Positions 36,118 through 45,865 of a DNA stretch of 64,000 nt are shown here, one piece after another. This DNA comes from G965214625 sp965214625 (GTDB taxonomy: Bacteria; Pseudomonadota; Gammaproteobacteria; Arenicellales; Poriferihabitantaceae), in assembly GCA_965214625.1 (NCBI GenBank), contig OZ243962.1, positions 1,488,001-1,552,000 on the forward strand, written 5' to 3'. Every line of letters starts with the position of its first letter. Position 1 is the first letter of the stretch. The translations under genes and the position numbers were made by a program. The notes beneath the pieces are model-generated. The model ran no database searches, was not told the DNA's origin, and saw nothing but the letters and a program-made list of their open reading frames with translations.

Positions 36118-37422
36118 ATGGCCGATTTAGGAAATCAACTGCATGGATTCGCCAAACAACTTTGGCCTATGAATCGCAGCATCACGGGTGACGGCGTCAG
36201 GATGACGCTTTTGGCTATAAAAAAATATCTGCCTGACTTAAAGATTGTAGAAATTCCCACCGGAACGCGAGCTTTTGACTGGACCGTTCCGCAGGAGTGG
36301 TCGGTGAAGGAGGCTTGGATTATCGGGCCAAAAGGCAATAAGTTTTGTGATTTCAATCAGAATAATCTTCATTTGGTGGGTTATAGCGAAGCAATCAATG
36401 CGAGATTTTCGCTGGGAGAACTGGACAACCATTTGTATTCTATTGAGAACCAACCCAATGCAATTCCTTATATCACTTCTTATTACGCCAAACGATGGGG
36501 GTTTTGCATTAGACATCGTGACCGATTAAAGCTGAAAGAGGGTGAATATCATGCCGTCATTGATGCCACGCATTTTGACGGTTCACTCACGTATGGAGAG
36601 CTTATAATTCCTGGTCGTCTTAAAAAAGAGATCCTTATCAGTACTTATATTTGCCATCCTTCCATGGCAAACAATGAATTGTCTGGCCCAGTGGTCTCCA
36701 CTTTCATTGGAAATTGGCTTTCACAGTTGGAGCAACCAAAATACACTTATCGATTGGTATTTATACCCGAAACCATTGGTTCGATTGTTTATCTCAGTAA
36801 GAATATCGATGTGTTAAAGGCGAATGTGATCGGTGGTTTTAATCTGACCTGTATCGGTGATGACCGTGCGTATTCCTATTTGCCCTCTCGCAAAGGCGAC
36901 ACACGAAGTGACCGCATTGCACAACATGTCCTTGCCAGCCTAGATACAAACTACGTTAAATATACATGGAATGACAGAGGGAGTGATGAACGACAATATT
37001 GTGCCCCTCATGTTGATCTACCCATTGCCTCCATTATGAGGACAAAGTACGGTGCATACGACGAGTATCACACGTCATTAGACGATTTAGTCAATGTAGT
37101 CACACCTACAGGTTTAAATGGAGGGTATCTAGCCGTACGAAAAGCACTGGAGATTTTTGAAAATGATCAGATCCCAAGTGCAAATATGTTGTGTGAACCC
37201 CAATTGGGAAAGCGGGGCCTTTATCCTACATTGAGCACAAAGAGGAAAAACGACGAATTGAAAACCATGATGAATGTGATCAGTTTTTGTGACGGAAAAC
37301 ACTCGATACTGGATATATCAGGGAAATGTGGCATCACCTTTGAGTCAACCCTTGACATTGTGACCATGTTAAGTAGGCATAACCTGGTTGATCTATTCGA
37401 TATTGAACAAAGCAACCCTTAG
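36118..37422 (+). CDS. DUF4910 protein (M28-like aminopeptidase fold)
   Basis: A 434-residue protein of the DUF4910 type, built from an aminopeptidase-like domain and a C-terminal winged-helix segment. Typical text is LWPMNRSITGDGVRMTL at the N-terminus and ISTYICHPSMANNELSGPVV, with His and Glu/Asn positions recalling the metal site of M28 peptidases. ERQYCAPHVDLPIASIMRTKYG follows, then DEYHTSLDDLVNVV. The family recurs in nonulosonic acid and capsule loci, but its reaction there is not established to my knowledge. It is 172 bases after the methyltransferase gene. The C-terminal 70 residues resemble a helix-turn-helix (FCDGKHSILDISGKCGI). Confidence 0.85.
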   Translation: MADLGNQLHGFAKQLWPMNRSITGDGVRMTLLAIKKYLPDLKIVEIPTGTRAFDWTVPQEWSVKEAWIIGPKGNKFCDFNQNNLHLVGYSEAINARFSLGELDNHLYSIENQPNAIPYITSYYAKRWGFCIRHRDRLKLKEGEYHAVIDATHFDGSLTYGELIIPGRLKKEILISTYICHPSMANNELSGPVVSTFIGNWLSQLEQPKYTYRLVFIPETIGSIVYLSKNIDVLKANVIGGFNLTCIGDDRAYSYLPSRKGDTRSDRIAQHVLASLDTNYVKYTWNDRGSDERQYCAPHVDLPIASIMRTKYGAYDEYHTSLDDLVNVVTPTGLNGGYLAVRKALEIFENDQIPSANMLCEPQLGKRGLYPTLSTKRKNDELKTMMNVISFCDGKHSILDISGKCGITFESTLDIVTMLSRHNLVDLFDIEQSNP

Positions 37423-37770
37423 AGTAGTTACACATGAATACATCAATCGTTCACCTGACATCGACCAAGTGCCCATTTTACGGCTACACATACTCGACGG
37501 TGTGATGATTATGTGGTTACGCATAATAATGGCGTATGATTAACAACCGTTGGGGCAACGAATTCCCCTCATGATGTGGGAATGTGGATACAGCTATTTG
37601 TGCCGGATTGGGTAATTCTGCCCCAGAAAACTGGCCAGATTAATACATCTCTAAGGTGATCCGGTCTTCGATTTGAACATTTCGTTTGCTCTCCCTGTGT
37701 TCAATCCTTCAATAGCAAGTAATAAGGCACACAATTTTTGAGCCAATACTTAAGAGGTTTTCTTGTAATT
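37423..37770. other. 348-base noncoding stretch
   Basis: No gene is visible here. The first ten bases after the DUF4910 stop, GAGTAGTTAC, match the outer end of the terminal repeat of the IS66-type element at 51810-52793, but no partner end was found. The rest is AT-rich and should contain the promoter of the flavin oxidoreductase gene. Confidence 0.35.
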
Positions 37771-39087
37771 ATGTGTGACAAAACAGTTGTTGTAGGCGCG
37801 GGGATAGCCGGTATTACGGCCGCATACTTTGAAGCAAGTAAAGGGCGTGATGTTGTTTTGCTTGAGTCGGATCCGCGACCAGGCGGATTGTTGAAAAGCG
37901 ACTTCAACGGGAATCATTATTTTGATTACGGCACGCATATTTTCTCGGACACCGGTATCAGGGAATTAGATCAATTCCTGTTTTCGGGCCTCAATCAACA
38001 TAATTGCATGATCAGTAAAACAATCGCCACAGGCAATTATTTTCGGGGGAAGATGAATCATAAAAACAACTATGTAGACACATCAATTTTGCCTGTGCGC
38101 GACTTTAATCAGGGTTGTATGGAATTGTTGTCCGCGGTCGAAAATAAGGAAGCCGATAATTTACATGATTATTTCAAAGCCAGGGTCGGTGATACCTTTT
38201 ATAACCTGATATTCAAAGATGTTGTTAAAAAATATATGGGCGAAGAACCGCAAAATTTGTCGACTAAGGTCGGCAAGTTTTTTGATATGAACAGAGTGTT
38301 GGCGTTTGATGACGCTGCAACAAAATTATTGGGTGAAATAAGCGTCTACAATGACAGACTGGGGCATCATACAAGGAAAGAGGGAGCCAACAAGTATTAT
38401 CCAAAAGAAGGCGGCACAGGGAAAATAATTGATCTTCTGATGGACCAGTTGCAACAAAAGAACGTGGATTTCAGGCCGTCTACGAGAATTTCCGCTGTTT
38501 CAGAAAAACAAGGTCGGGTCGATAGCATAACCACGGAGAATGAAACAATTAAGATACATAAACTGATCTGGACACTGCCTGTTGGTTTTCTGATCCGGTT
38601 GACCGGTTCCCATAAAATGGCTTTTTCTACCCTTTTATATCGAAATTCAGGTCTGTTTGATTTTGTGTTTGAAAACCCGATCAATTCAAAAGCGACCTTT
38701 ATCAATATTTATGATACAACATTACTTTCGGGACGACTTACACTGTACCAGAATCTAGCACACTCCGATAACTACAGTTGCACTGTAGAAGTCTTGACAG
38801 ATAATGATATTGACCTGTCAGCCATGACCGATCATGTTTTGCTCGAGTTGGTCAAAATGGATTTGGTGGAATATGATCATTGTAAATTCAAACAATTCAG
38901 AACGATAAATAGTGGATTTCCTGTACTGACAACAGAATTTGTAAACAGACAGAGCCAGTTAGAAACTTTGGGTGAGAATTATTTTCACAATGTCGTATTT
39001 GTTGGTCGCTCTACCAAAGTTTTTTTTATGACTGAAATCCTAAGGGACGTTTACTCAAAAATTACATTGCAGAAATGTGTCGACTGA
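37771..39087 (+). CDS. FAD-dependent oxidoreductase, amine oxidase/Glf-like
   Basis: A 438-residue flavoprotein. The dinucleotide-binding motif is at the very N-terminus (TVVVGAGIAGITAAYFEASKG), followed by VVLLESDPRPGGLLKSD, as in protoporphyrinogen-oxidase-like and UDP-galactopyranose mutase-like proteins. The C-terminal FAD-binding segment contains FVGRSTKVFFMTEILRDVYSK. A conserved G-x-H (YGTHIF) near residue 68 fits the Glf-like group. The start is ATG 37771; a TTG eleven codons earlier is less likely. Substrate unknown: oxidation or isomerisation of a nucleotide sugar is a reasonable guess. It is convergent with the nonulosonic acid operon. Confidence 0.85.
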   Translation: MCDKTVVVGAGIAGITAAYFEASKGRDVVLLESDPRPGGLLKSDFNGNHYFDYGTHIFSDTGIRELDQFLFSGLNQHNCMISKTIATGNYFRGKMNHKNNYVDTSILPVRDFNQGCMELLSAVENKEADNLHDYFKARVGDTFYNLIFKDVVKKYMGEEPQNLSTKVGKFFDMNRVLAFDDAATKLLGEISVYNDRLGHHTRKEGANKYYPKEGGTGKIIDLLMDQLQQKNVDFRPSTRISAVSEKQGRVDSITTENETIKIHKLIWTLPVGFLIRLTGSHKMAFSTLLYRNSGLFDFVFENPINSKATFINIYDTTLLSGRLTLYQNLAHSDNYSCTVEVLTDNDIDLSAMTDHVLLELVKMDLVEYDHCKFKQFRTINSGFPVLTTEFVNRQSQLETLGENYFHNVVFVGRSTKVFFMTEILRDVYSKITLQKCVD

Positions 39088-39316
39088 AAATATACTGATT
39101 GGGATTTTCATGAAGATTTGATAATAATGGTCGGCAAGGAGGAAGAAAACGGATGTAACACTTGACTTCCCCCATAACTTCAGTCAAGAAATTCGTAGAT
39201 TCTTATTGTGGCTATAGGTCACCTTAAATCTAGCAAAACTTAGGATATTTGCTTAACGTATCAGTATCCTGTCCAGATTCAGAATTGGTTCGGGGAAACA
39301 GACTTCATAATCAAAA

Positions 39317-40711
39317 TTAAATACGACTCACTAGATTCTCGATGATCCGCTGCATTGCTTTTCCATCAAGAACACCGATCCTTTCTGCTGCCTCTAGTTG
39401 GTGTTGTTTCAACATGGTGGCATACTCTTCGTTGGAAAAAATTTTGGCTAGTGTTTCCTCAAAATCTGATACAGTTTTGACAGTTTTCATCCCAAATTCC
39501 TGCTGATTCATTGCATAATTGAGGCCATACCAATCGCAAATTATTGTAGGAACTCCACATAGTGCTGACCACATCCACGTAGTTGATCCTTGCCCAGAAA
39601 TAAAAATATCACCGAGTGGTAAAAATTCCCGCAATTTCCTTTGGATAATTTTCAAGTTGAATTTTTCTTCCAAAAATTGGTACCGTTCAAAACGCATCTT
39701 GGGATGGAGAGAAATCAAGACATTTGACTCGAATGAGCAAGCGATAGAGCATATTTCATATATTACCTTCCAATGTTCTTCCTCTTTAAGCAATTTGTGC
39801 TCATGAAGCGGCTGTAACGCAATAATAATAATTTTTTGGGCACTATGCAGACCGTATTCTTGAGTTAGTGCATCCAAGATGTCGTTTTTCCTGATCTGAC
39901 ATTTATATAGACTGTCATATTCGGGATCACCTGTTTCGATGACTTTATCTTCCGCTAATCCCCATTCAATAAGCTGATTCCTTTCCATTTTTCCGCTAAC
40001 CATAATGTAATCGGATAATCCTGCACCTAAAACCCAAGGGTTATTCGATAGCATTTTGAGTTTCCCAAGAGCACGTATTTTCCAAGATTCATAGAAGCTA
40101 ATGTACTGTCCGTGCTCATTCTTAAAAAATTGTTTAGGATATTGCTTTTGTAAACACGCTTCCTTGGACAAATTATATTTTCTAGATCTTGTTTTTGCCT
40201 TATTCCACGGGCTTGAAATATGCGATATAGGTGGTATAAAGATAGGTATCTTCCTAATTTTACAGGACTTTAAGAGAGCAGGCTCATGTTGCATGTGTCG
40301 ATCGCCAGTAACAACAGCACCATGATACCTTTTGGTATCCATAAACCGAGAAATCGATTGAAACTGATTTTCAAGTTTTCTTGTGAATCGCCATTCAGAC
40401 CAGCTATCAATCAGATTGAAATTTAGCCTCATTTTGAGGAACACCAACATGCGTTCAAACATGACAAAAAACCACTCGATTGCTTTTGTCATGATGCTCA
40501 TCTGAGTAACCTCATCATGTCCAATGTCTACTATACCAATGGTGGTTCGTTCTAGTAGTACCTCCCTGGACAAGCTTTGTCTTACATAGTCATTGGTAAC
40601 CAATATATCTATATTCAACCCAGCACGACTCATCTGTACAGCTAGATCAATCAATTTTACATAAGAGGTGGGATGTAGCGGATATACTAAGACGTTCTTC
40701 TTTGTTGACAT
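39317..40711 (-). CDS. GT-B-like glycosyltransferase, unassigned family
   Basis: A 464-residue soluble protein with the two-domain GT-B layout. The N-terminal Rossmann start is KNVLVYPLHPTSYVKLIDLA. The C-terminal domain reads LISLHPKMRFERYQFLEE, then LPLGDIFISGQGSTTWMWSALCGVPTIICDW, the pattern of donor-binding regions in CDP-glycerol- and epimerase-like glycosyltransferases. It is the last gene of the minus-strand nonulosonic acid operon, 59 bases after the PtmE-like gene, so it could transfer the CMP-activated sugar. That role is inferred from position; the protein does not resemble known sialyltransferase families that I can recognise. Confidence 0.7.
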   Translation of the reverse strand: MSTKKNVLVYPLHPTSYVKLIDLAVQMSRAGLNIDILVTNDYVRQSLSREVLLERTTIGIVDIGHDEVTQMSIMTKAIEWFFVMFERMLVFLKMRLNFNLIDSWSEWRFTRKLENQFQSISRFMDTKRYHGAVVTGDRHMQHEPALLKSCKIRKIPIFIPPISHISSPWNKAKTRSRKYNLSKEACLQKQYPKQFFKNEHGQYISFYESWKIRALGKLKMLSNNPWVLGAGLSDYIMVSGKMERNQLIEWGLAEDKVIETGDPEYDSLYKCQIRKNDILDALTQEYGLHSAQKIIIIALQPLHEHKLLKEEEHWKVIYEICSIACSFESNVLISLHPKMRFERYQFLEEKFNLKIIQRKLREFLPLGDIFISGQGSTTWMWSALCGVPTIICDWYGLNYAMNQQEFGMKTVKTVSDFEETLAKIFSNEEYATMLKQHQLEAAERIGVLDGKAMQRIIENLVSRI

Positions 40712-40770
40712 ATTATTGGGGCAAGAACCAGAGGTACCACCGCTCATATCACGTAGCTACTTCTAATCGT

Positions 40771-41838
40771 CTATCTGGTTTCGCTCTGATCAGGGAAATG
40801 TATCTTGAAGTCATTTCTGGCTTTTAAAATTTCTGCATGATGGCCAATATCTGTCCAATATTCATATATTGGATACCCTTTGACGACTTCATTATTTCTT
40901 AATAGGGTATTGACAAAATCTGGCATATCTAAACACCTATCTTTCTTGATGAGAGTAAATACTTTAGACTGAAAAACATAAATTCCTGCACTGACAAAAT
41001 AGGTGTGTTTCGGCTTCTCGGTAACTGACTTCACATCGGGCCCAGCTAACTCAACAACGCCATAAGGAACTTCAATTTCGAATTTTTTCAAGCAGATTGT
41101 CAAATCAGCCAGTTGTGTTTGATGAAATTCCAGCAGTTTTATTGGTTCGAAACTACTTAGGACATCTCCATTTAGAACAATCACGTTTTGATTTTGAGGG
41201 AAATCGATCAACCCCAAGGCTCCAGCTGTGCCTAGTTTTACATCTTCTTCGACATAAGAAATTTCTGCACACCATTTATTTCCGTCTCCAAAATAGTCTC
41301 TTATTTGATCACCAAGATAATTAATGGAAAAATAAAATCGATAAAACCCATACAAGATCATCCTTTCCAATATCGTTTCTAGAATAGGACGCTCACCCAC
41401 AGACAGCATTGGTTTAGGGCATCTCTCCGTGAGTGGGCTTAATCTTTCTCCTCTTCCTCCAGCCATAATAATTACGGGCGTGTTATTTTGTGTAGGATTA
41501 AGCAGTTCATCAAGTGTATGGAGACGGATGATATGATATTGACTATCAAGTATCGGGATCTGACGGATACTTTTCTTTTTCATGGTATTTATCAACCCCT
41601 GAACATCATAATCCCCGGTCACAAAAGTATAAGAATCATTCATACAGTCGAGGACAGAAGAATGCAATGTGCTACCGGATAAAATAGCACGCCGTACATC
41701 TCCATCGGTTACCGTACCTATTAGTCTACAGTCATCGTCGAGAACGAAAGCAATTTGCGCTTTGGATCTGTTTATTGCATTAATTGCCTCTGATATAGTG
41801 GACTTAGCTGTAACCGTTTCGATATCTAGTTTCGACAT
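40771..41838 (-). CDS. PtmE-like nucleotidyltransferase with CBS pair
   Basis: A 355-residue protein with two N-terminal CBS motifs (about residues 8-115) fused to a sugar-phosphate nucleotidyltransferase domain. The latter starts at PVIIMAGGRGERLSPLTERCPKPML, the G-x-G-x-R-L...PKP signature. The metal-binding Asp lies in VIVLNGDVLSSF. This architecture matches Campylobacter PtmE, the glucosamine-1-phosphate guanylyltransferase that starts the GDP-sugar route to legionaminic acid. The CBS pair may sense nucleotides. It lies 100 bases after LegG, in the same orientation. Confidence 0.88.
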   Translation of the reverse strand: MSKLDIETVTAKSTISEAINAINRSKAQIAFVLDDDCRLIGTVTDGDVRRAILSGSTLHSSVLDCMNDSYTFVTGDYDVQGLINTMKKKSIRQIPILDSQYHIIRLHTLDELLNPTQNNTPVIIMAGGRGERLSPLTERCPKPMLSVGERPILETILERMILYGFYRFYFSINYLGDQIRDYFGDGNKWCAEISYVEEDVKLGTAGALGLIDFPQNQNVIVLNGDVLSSFEPIKLLEFHQTQLADLTICLKKFEIEVPYGVVELAGPDVKSVTEKPKHTYFVSAGIYVFQSKVFTLIKKDRCLDMPDFVNTLLRNNEVVKGYPIYEYWTDIGHHAEILKARNDFKIHFPDQSETR

Positions 41839-41938
41839 ACTTTGGGCTGTACCTTGAGGGCCGTAATCTGATTATATAATATCCAGTATTCCCTGTTCTT
41901 CCAGCATGAACAGTGACAATCCTGTCTCGGTACCCGAA

Positions 41939-43108
41939 TCAAACTATTTCCGGAAGATCATAAAACGTCTTCGCACAGGTTCTTTTGTACCCAACAGCTT
42001 TCAAAAGCCCAACGACCTTTTTTGCTGCCCCCGGCTGACCGTATGGATGATTCGTTTTCTTGAGGTTCTGATTGAAATCGAAAGAAAAAATCTTCTCGAT
42101 TGCCGCCTTAATGGATTGAACATCGGAATCTACATCTATTACGCTACAGGCTCGCAAACGCCCTTTCTGTCGGTTACCGATATTGATTGTCCCTGTCAAG
42201 AGTGCTGGCGCCTCAATGATTCCACTGGAAGAATTCCCAACTATCCCATCTACATATTGAAGCAAAGATAGATAACGCAATTGACCGAAAGAATGCCATG
42301 CTTTACAACGATCTGGATAGGATGTGATAAACTTCTCAAGTTTTCTGACGATATTGTATCTACCACTATCCGCATTAGGATAAGAAAAAATCAACTGGAT
42401 ATCTGGATAACTTTCCAATGCCTCAAGAAGGCAGTCAAAACCTTTGTCAGGTGTTTTGGAGTTAGTTTCTGGGTGATAGGCAATCAGAAACACTTTCTTC
42501 TCAAGTCTACAACCAAGCGATGTTTCAAGTTCTTCTTTACGCAATAGAGGTAGCTTGGCGATATTGTCAAGTCCCAGAGCCCCAACATTAAATACGGTAT
42601 CAGGGTGCTCCCCCATTTGAATTACTCGAAATCGATAGGGTTCTGTCGCGACCCCATGCCAAGCAGCCATCTTGGTAACTGCATGCCGTATAGAATCATC
42701 GTAAGAACCTTCAGTAATTTCACCACCGTGCAAATGGAAAATTGGTACGCTCATCAACAGTGCGGCTGACGCTGCACCGAGAAGTTCATACCTGTCGCCT
42801 AGTAATACTAGCAAGTCCGGTTTTAATGCTTTCAGTGCGCGGGCAGTTCCTTTAGCAGCTCGCGCTAAAATATTGACAGAGGACTTCTTGGAATCATTTT
42901 GTGTGATTTTCAAATCGACTAAATAGTCTATATGGAAATCATCTTTCCGAATCTCATCAATGGTATTCCCATATTGTTTCGAAAGGTGTGTTCCCATCAC
43001 AACCAGTTTCAACTCCAAGGTAGGCTCGGCCTGGATCTCCTTCATCAACCAGAACAGTAAGCCATATTCTGCTCGAGTAGCTGTCAGGACACCTATTTTC
43101 CTACTCAT
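41939..43108 (-). CDS. legG: hydrolysing NDP-sugar 2-epimerase (LegG/NeuC type)
   Basis: A 389-residue GT-B-fold epimerase. The start GVLTATRAEYGLLFWLMKEI and the block IFHLHGGEITEGSYDDSIRHAVTKMA are diagnostic for NeuC/LegG enzymes that invert C2 and release the nucleotide. The C-terminal UDP/GDP-binding region contains VGNSSSGIIEAP. In the legionaminic pathway it makes 2,4-diacetamido-2,4,6-trideoxymannose. The start overlaps the end of LegI by four bases. The assignment as LegG rather than NeuC rests on the LegB and LegC genes in the same operon. Confidence 0.92.
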   Translation of the reverse strand: MSRKIGVLTATRAEYGLLFWLMKEIQAEPTLELKLVVMGTHLSKQYGNTIDEIRKDDFHIDYLVDLKITQNDSKKSSVNILARAAKGTARALKALKPDLLVLLGDRYELLGAASAALLMSVPIFHLHGGEITEGSYDDSIRHAVTKMAAWHGVATEPYRFRVIQMGEHPDTVFNVGALGLDNIAKLPLLRKEELETSLGCRLEKKVFLIAYHPETNSKTPDKGFDCLLEALESYPDIQLIFSYPNADSGRYNIVRKLEKFITSYPDRCKAWHSFGQLRYLSLLQYVDGIVGNSSSGIIEAPALLTGTINIGNRQKGRLRACSVIDVDSDVQSIKAAIEKIFSFDFNQNLKKTNHPYGQPGAAKKVVGLLKAVGYKRTCAKTFYDLPEIV

Positions 43109-44112
43109 AGTAAAATCAAATCATCCTTGTTAAAATTTTGAGTGGCTGCTTGTCCGATCACCTCATCCCAATGCATCGGCGAGATTCCGATAGCGGGACG
43201 CTTGCTGGTAAGATTTTCATCTGAAAACATCTCTCCCTGTAGAATGTTCCGTTTAGCCACAATGGAACGTCGGGCAACTTGAATATTCTCGCGCTCACTA
43301 CTTGCTGGAGTTTTTACACCGGTACCCTGGGCCAATTCGACATTGCGTATTTTTCGTATCATACGTGCTAACTGATGGGGCTCCAAACTTGCCTGATGAT
43401 CCGGTCCGGGCAATGTTTTATCCAGCGTATAATGCTTTTCAAGAACTGTTGCGCCTTGTGCCACCGCTGCAACCGCAATGGTATCCCCAATAGTGTGGTC
43501 TGAATACCCGATTTTCATTCCAAATTCAGATCGTAATGTTTCCAGACATCGGAGATTCACATCCGAATAGGGCGTAGGATAGGCAGTCGTACAATGCAGA
43601 ATCGTTATCTTATCCTTGGATACACCGTTTTGAATAAACACGTTGATCGCATCCCTTGTTTCACTAAGATTTGACATGCCTGTCGACAAGATAATCGGCA
43701 GTGTTTTTTTCGCTACATACCTGAGATAAGGTAAGTTGGTAATTTCTCCCGAGGGGACCTTGATTTTCTCCATCCCTAAATCAACCAGAAAATCCAAACT
43801 ATCAGCATCAAAAGCGGTGGAAAGAAATTCGATTTGCTTCTTCTGACATTCCTCGAACAGTACCGAGTATACATCACGACTTAATTCTAACCCTTCAAGC
43901 ATCGTTCTTTGAGATTCATCTGAACCAGTATTTCTGTATTGGTATCCTGCCTTAGGTGTATTCCAGGTTACCAATTTTGCTGCACAGAAAGACTGGAACT
44001 TTACTGCATCGGCTCCGCATTCTACTGCAACATTGACCATTTCAAGCGCGGTTTCCAAGGAACCATTGTGGTTCACCCCAGCTTCAGCGATAATGTAAAT
44101 TTTACCGCTCAT
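43105..44112 (-). CDS. legI: N-acetylneuraminate/legionaminate synthase (NeuB/LegI)
   Basis: A 335-residue synthase that condenses phosphoenolpyruvate with the six-carbon sugar to give the nine-carbon acid. The TIM-barrel domain has YIIAEAGVNHNGSLETAL, GADAVKFQSF, and KVPSGEITNLPYLRYVA. The barrel closes with EKHYTLDKTLPGPDHQASLEP, and a C-terminal antifreeze-like (SAF) domain follows (RRSIVAKRNILQGEMFSDENL). The ATG at 44112 overlaps the NeuD-like stop (ATGA). Sequence alone does not separate sialic, legionaminic and pseudaminic versions; the operon context favours legionaminic acid. Confidence 0.94.
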   Translation of the reverse strand: MSGKIYIIAEAGVNHNGSLETALEMVNVAVECGADAVKFQSFCAAKLVTWNTPKAGYQYRNTGSDESQRTMLEGLELSRDVYSVLFEECQKKQIEFLSTAFDADSLDFLVDLGMEKIKVPSGEITNLPYLRYVAKKTLPIILSTGMSNLSETRDAINVFIQNGVSKDKITILHCTTAYPTPYSDVNLRCLETLRSEFGMKIGYSDHTIGDTIAVAAVAQGATVLEKHYTLDKTLPGPDHQASLEPHQLARMIRKIRNVELAQGTGVKTPASSERENIQVARRSIVAKRNILQGEMFSDENLTSKRPAIGISPMHWDEVIGQAATQNFNKDDLILL

Positions 44113-44720
44113 GAAAATAAACAAGTATTAGTCAACACATCAGTTTTGACAATCAATCCACCTCCGACCACAGCGTTATCTCCTATGTGGCAGCGGTTAA
44201 AAATCACCGCATGGGATCCGATAAACACATCAGACCCTACTTCCACTGCACCGTTTATCGTTGCACGTGTCGAAACATGAGTATGCGCACCAACCACCGA
44301 ATCGTGGGCAAGTAATCCTTTTGTATTAATAATGCAGTTTTCTGCAACTTTGACGCCTGAATCAATACATGCATCATGCATAACGATTGTTCCAGCCGAC
44401 ACATGCGCCGTTGAAGAAACATAGGATCTAGGAGATATAACTGTTGCAAATTTTCCACCTAGCCGCTGCACATTCAAATAGAGTTTTTTCCGTTTTTCAG
44501 ATCGTCCAAGTTTTCCTACTGTAACCAAAACTTCATCGGTTTGGGGAAGAATTTTTGTGAGACCATCATCCGTTCCGATAATATCCACCCCATCCAGTTG
44601 TTGACCGACTTTTTCTTTAACATCCACAATACCGATTATTTCATATCGGTTGGTCATACGGATTACATCGATGCATGAACGGCAGTGGCCTCCTCCCCCA
44701 ATCAGTAAAAGCCGAATCAT
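44109..44720 (-). CDS. NeuD/PglD-like sugar acyltransferase
   Basis: A 203-residue acyltransferase with an N-terminal Rossmann-like nucleotide-sugar binding part (LLLIGGGGHCRSCIDVIRMTN) and a C-terminal left-handed beta-helix of hexapeptide repeats (AHVSAGTIVMHDACID, then KVAENCIINTKGLL). The catalytic His is in the loop LLAHDSVVGAHTHVS. In PglD the enzyme acetylates the 4-amino group of a UDP-sugar; here it should act on the LegC product. Overlaps of four bases at both ends show tight coupling to LegC and LegI. It is the expected place of LegH in the pathway. Confidence 0.9.
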   Translation of the reverse strand: MIRLLLIGGGGHCRSCIDVIRMTNRYEIIGIVDVKEKVGQQLDGVDIIGTDDGLTKILPQTDEVLVTVGKLGRSEKRKKLYLNVQRLGGKFATVISPRSYVSSTAHVSAGTIVMHDACIDSGVKVAENCIINTKGLLAHDSVVGAHTHVSTRATINGAVEVGSDVFIGSHAVIFNRCHIGDNAVVGGGLIVKTDVLTNTCLFS

Positions 44721-45865
44721 TGATAAGCCATCCTAGGACTACTAGGTATATTTACTGCACGGCCAAAAATATCATCTGTTATTGTTAGATCGCCACACAA
44801 ACACTTTGTAAAACAAGGCAATGTATGCAGTGGATTCCACGGAGGCCTGGTCATTATCCCTCTTTGATTTGTAGCTTCAAGAAAGGCATCCCGCTGTTGC
44901 TTGTCTTCCATTAATAGCGTGTTTAACCAAAAATTAGACTTGGCATTTTTGGGTTCTATCACAAAATAAAATCCATTATCATGCGCCCACTTCCTATAAG
45001 CCATGGCTATTTGCCGTTTCTCTTCCAACAAGCTATCTAGACTGTTCATTTGTGAATATCCTAGGGCTGCATTGAGCCCAGGCAACCGATAATTAAAACC
45101 CAGCTTATCGTGCACAAATTCCCAAGCATGCGGCATTTTCGCCGTTGTGGAGAGATGTCGACTTCTATCAGCAGTTAGAGAACTATCCATCAACATAGCG
45201 CCGCCCCCGCCAGTTGTAATCGTTTTATTTCCATTAAAACTGAGTACTCCTAATTCCCCAAAACAACCACAGTGCCTATCGTGATAAAAACTCCCGAGAG
45301 CTTCTGCTGCATCTTCTATTACGACAATTGCCCATCGTTTGCAAATATCGATGATTTTGTCTATTTCACAAGGGTGGCCGAATGTATGCATAGGAACACA
45401 TGCACTAATACGTCGCCCTGTTAATCTGTTGTAAGTACCGTTCTCTCTCAGTTCGCCATGTTCTTCCAAAAAAGCACTGAGCGCTATAGGTGACATACCT
45501 AAAGTATCAGGAGAAATATCAACAAACACAGGCGCAGCGCCTGTATAAAGAATCGCATTACCCGTCGCAACAAATGAAAGTGATTGGGTAATTACTTCGG
45601 TTTTCTTACTGACGCCAGATAAATACATTGCCAAATGGAGAGCGGCTGTTCCGTTGACAACCGAGACGGCATAGGATGAGCGCGTGAAATCACACAATTT
45701 TTGTTCAAATTTCCCGACATACGCACTAACACTAGAGACAAATGTAGAATCAATTGCATCACACAATGTCGTTTTATCATCGTCGGTAAATACTGGAATG
45801 TGAAGCTGTATATCTTCATTCGTCTGATAAAGTTCCCGTACAAACCTAATAAACGAATCATACAT
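44717..45865 (-). CDS. legC: PLP-dependent sugar aminotransferase (LegC type)
   Basis: A 382-residue DegT/DnrJ/EryC1 aminotransferase. The PLP lysine is in GVLSFNGNKTITTGGGGAML. Further motifs are VVNGTAALHLAMYLSGV near the N-terminus, IEDAAEALGSFYHDRHCG with the Asp that binds the pyridine nitrogen, and FNYRLPGLNAALGYSQM. LegC family members add the 4-amino group to the keto product of LegB. Translation overlaps LegB by eight bases and the NeuD-like gene by four. Length is normal and all motifs are intact. Confidence 0.94.
   Translation of the reverse strand: MYDSFIRFVRELYQTNEDIQLHIPVFTDDDKTTLCDAIDSTFVSSVSAYVGKFEQKLCDFTRSSYAVSVVNGTAALHLAMYLSGVSKKTEVITQSLSFVATGNAILYTGAAPVFVDISPDTLGMSPIALSAFLEEHGELRENGTYNRLTGRRISACVPMHTFGHPCEIDKIIDICKRWAIVVIEDAAEALGSFYHDRHCGCFGELGVLSFNGNKTITTGGGGAMLMDSSLTADRSRHLSTTAKMPHAWEFVHDKLGFNYRLPGLNAALGYSQMNSLDSLLEEKRQIAMAYRKWAHDNGFYFVIEPKNAKSNFWLNTLLMEDKQQRDAFLEATNQRGIMTRPPWNPLHTLPCFTKCLCGDLTITDDIFGRAVNIPSSPRMAYQ

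Noticed and set aside
37422..37431. GAGTAGTTAC matching the outer ten bases of the IS66-type terminal repeat
   Set aside because: Only ten bases, no matching opposite end and no eight-base duplication nearby; probably chance or a tiny remnant.
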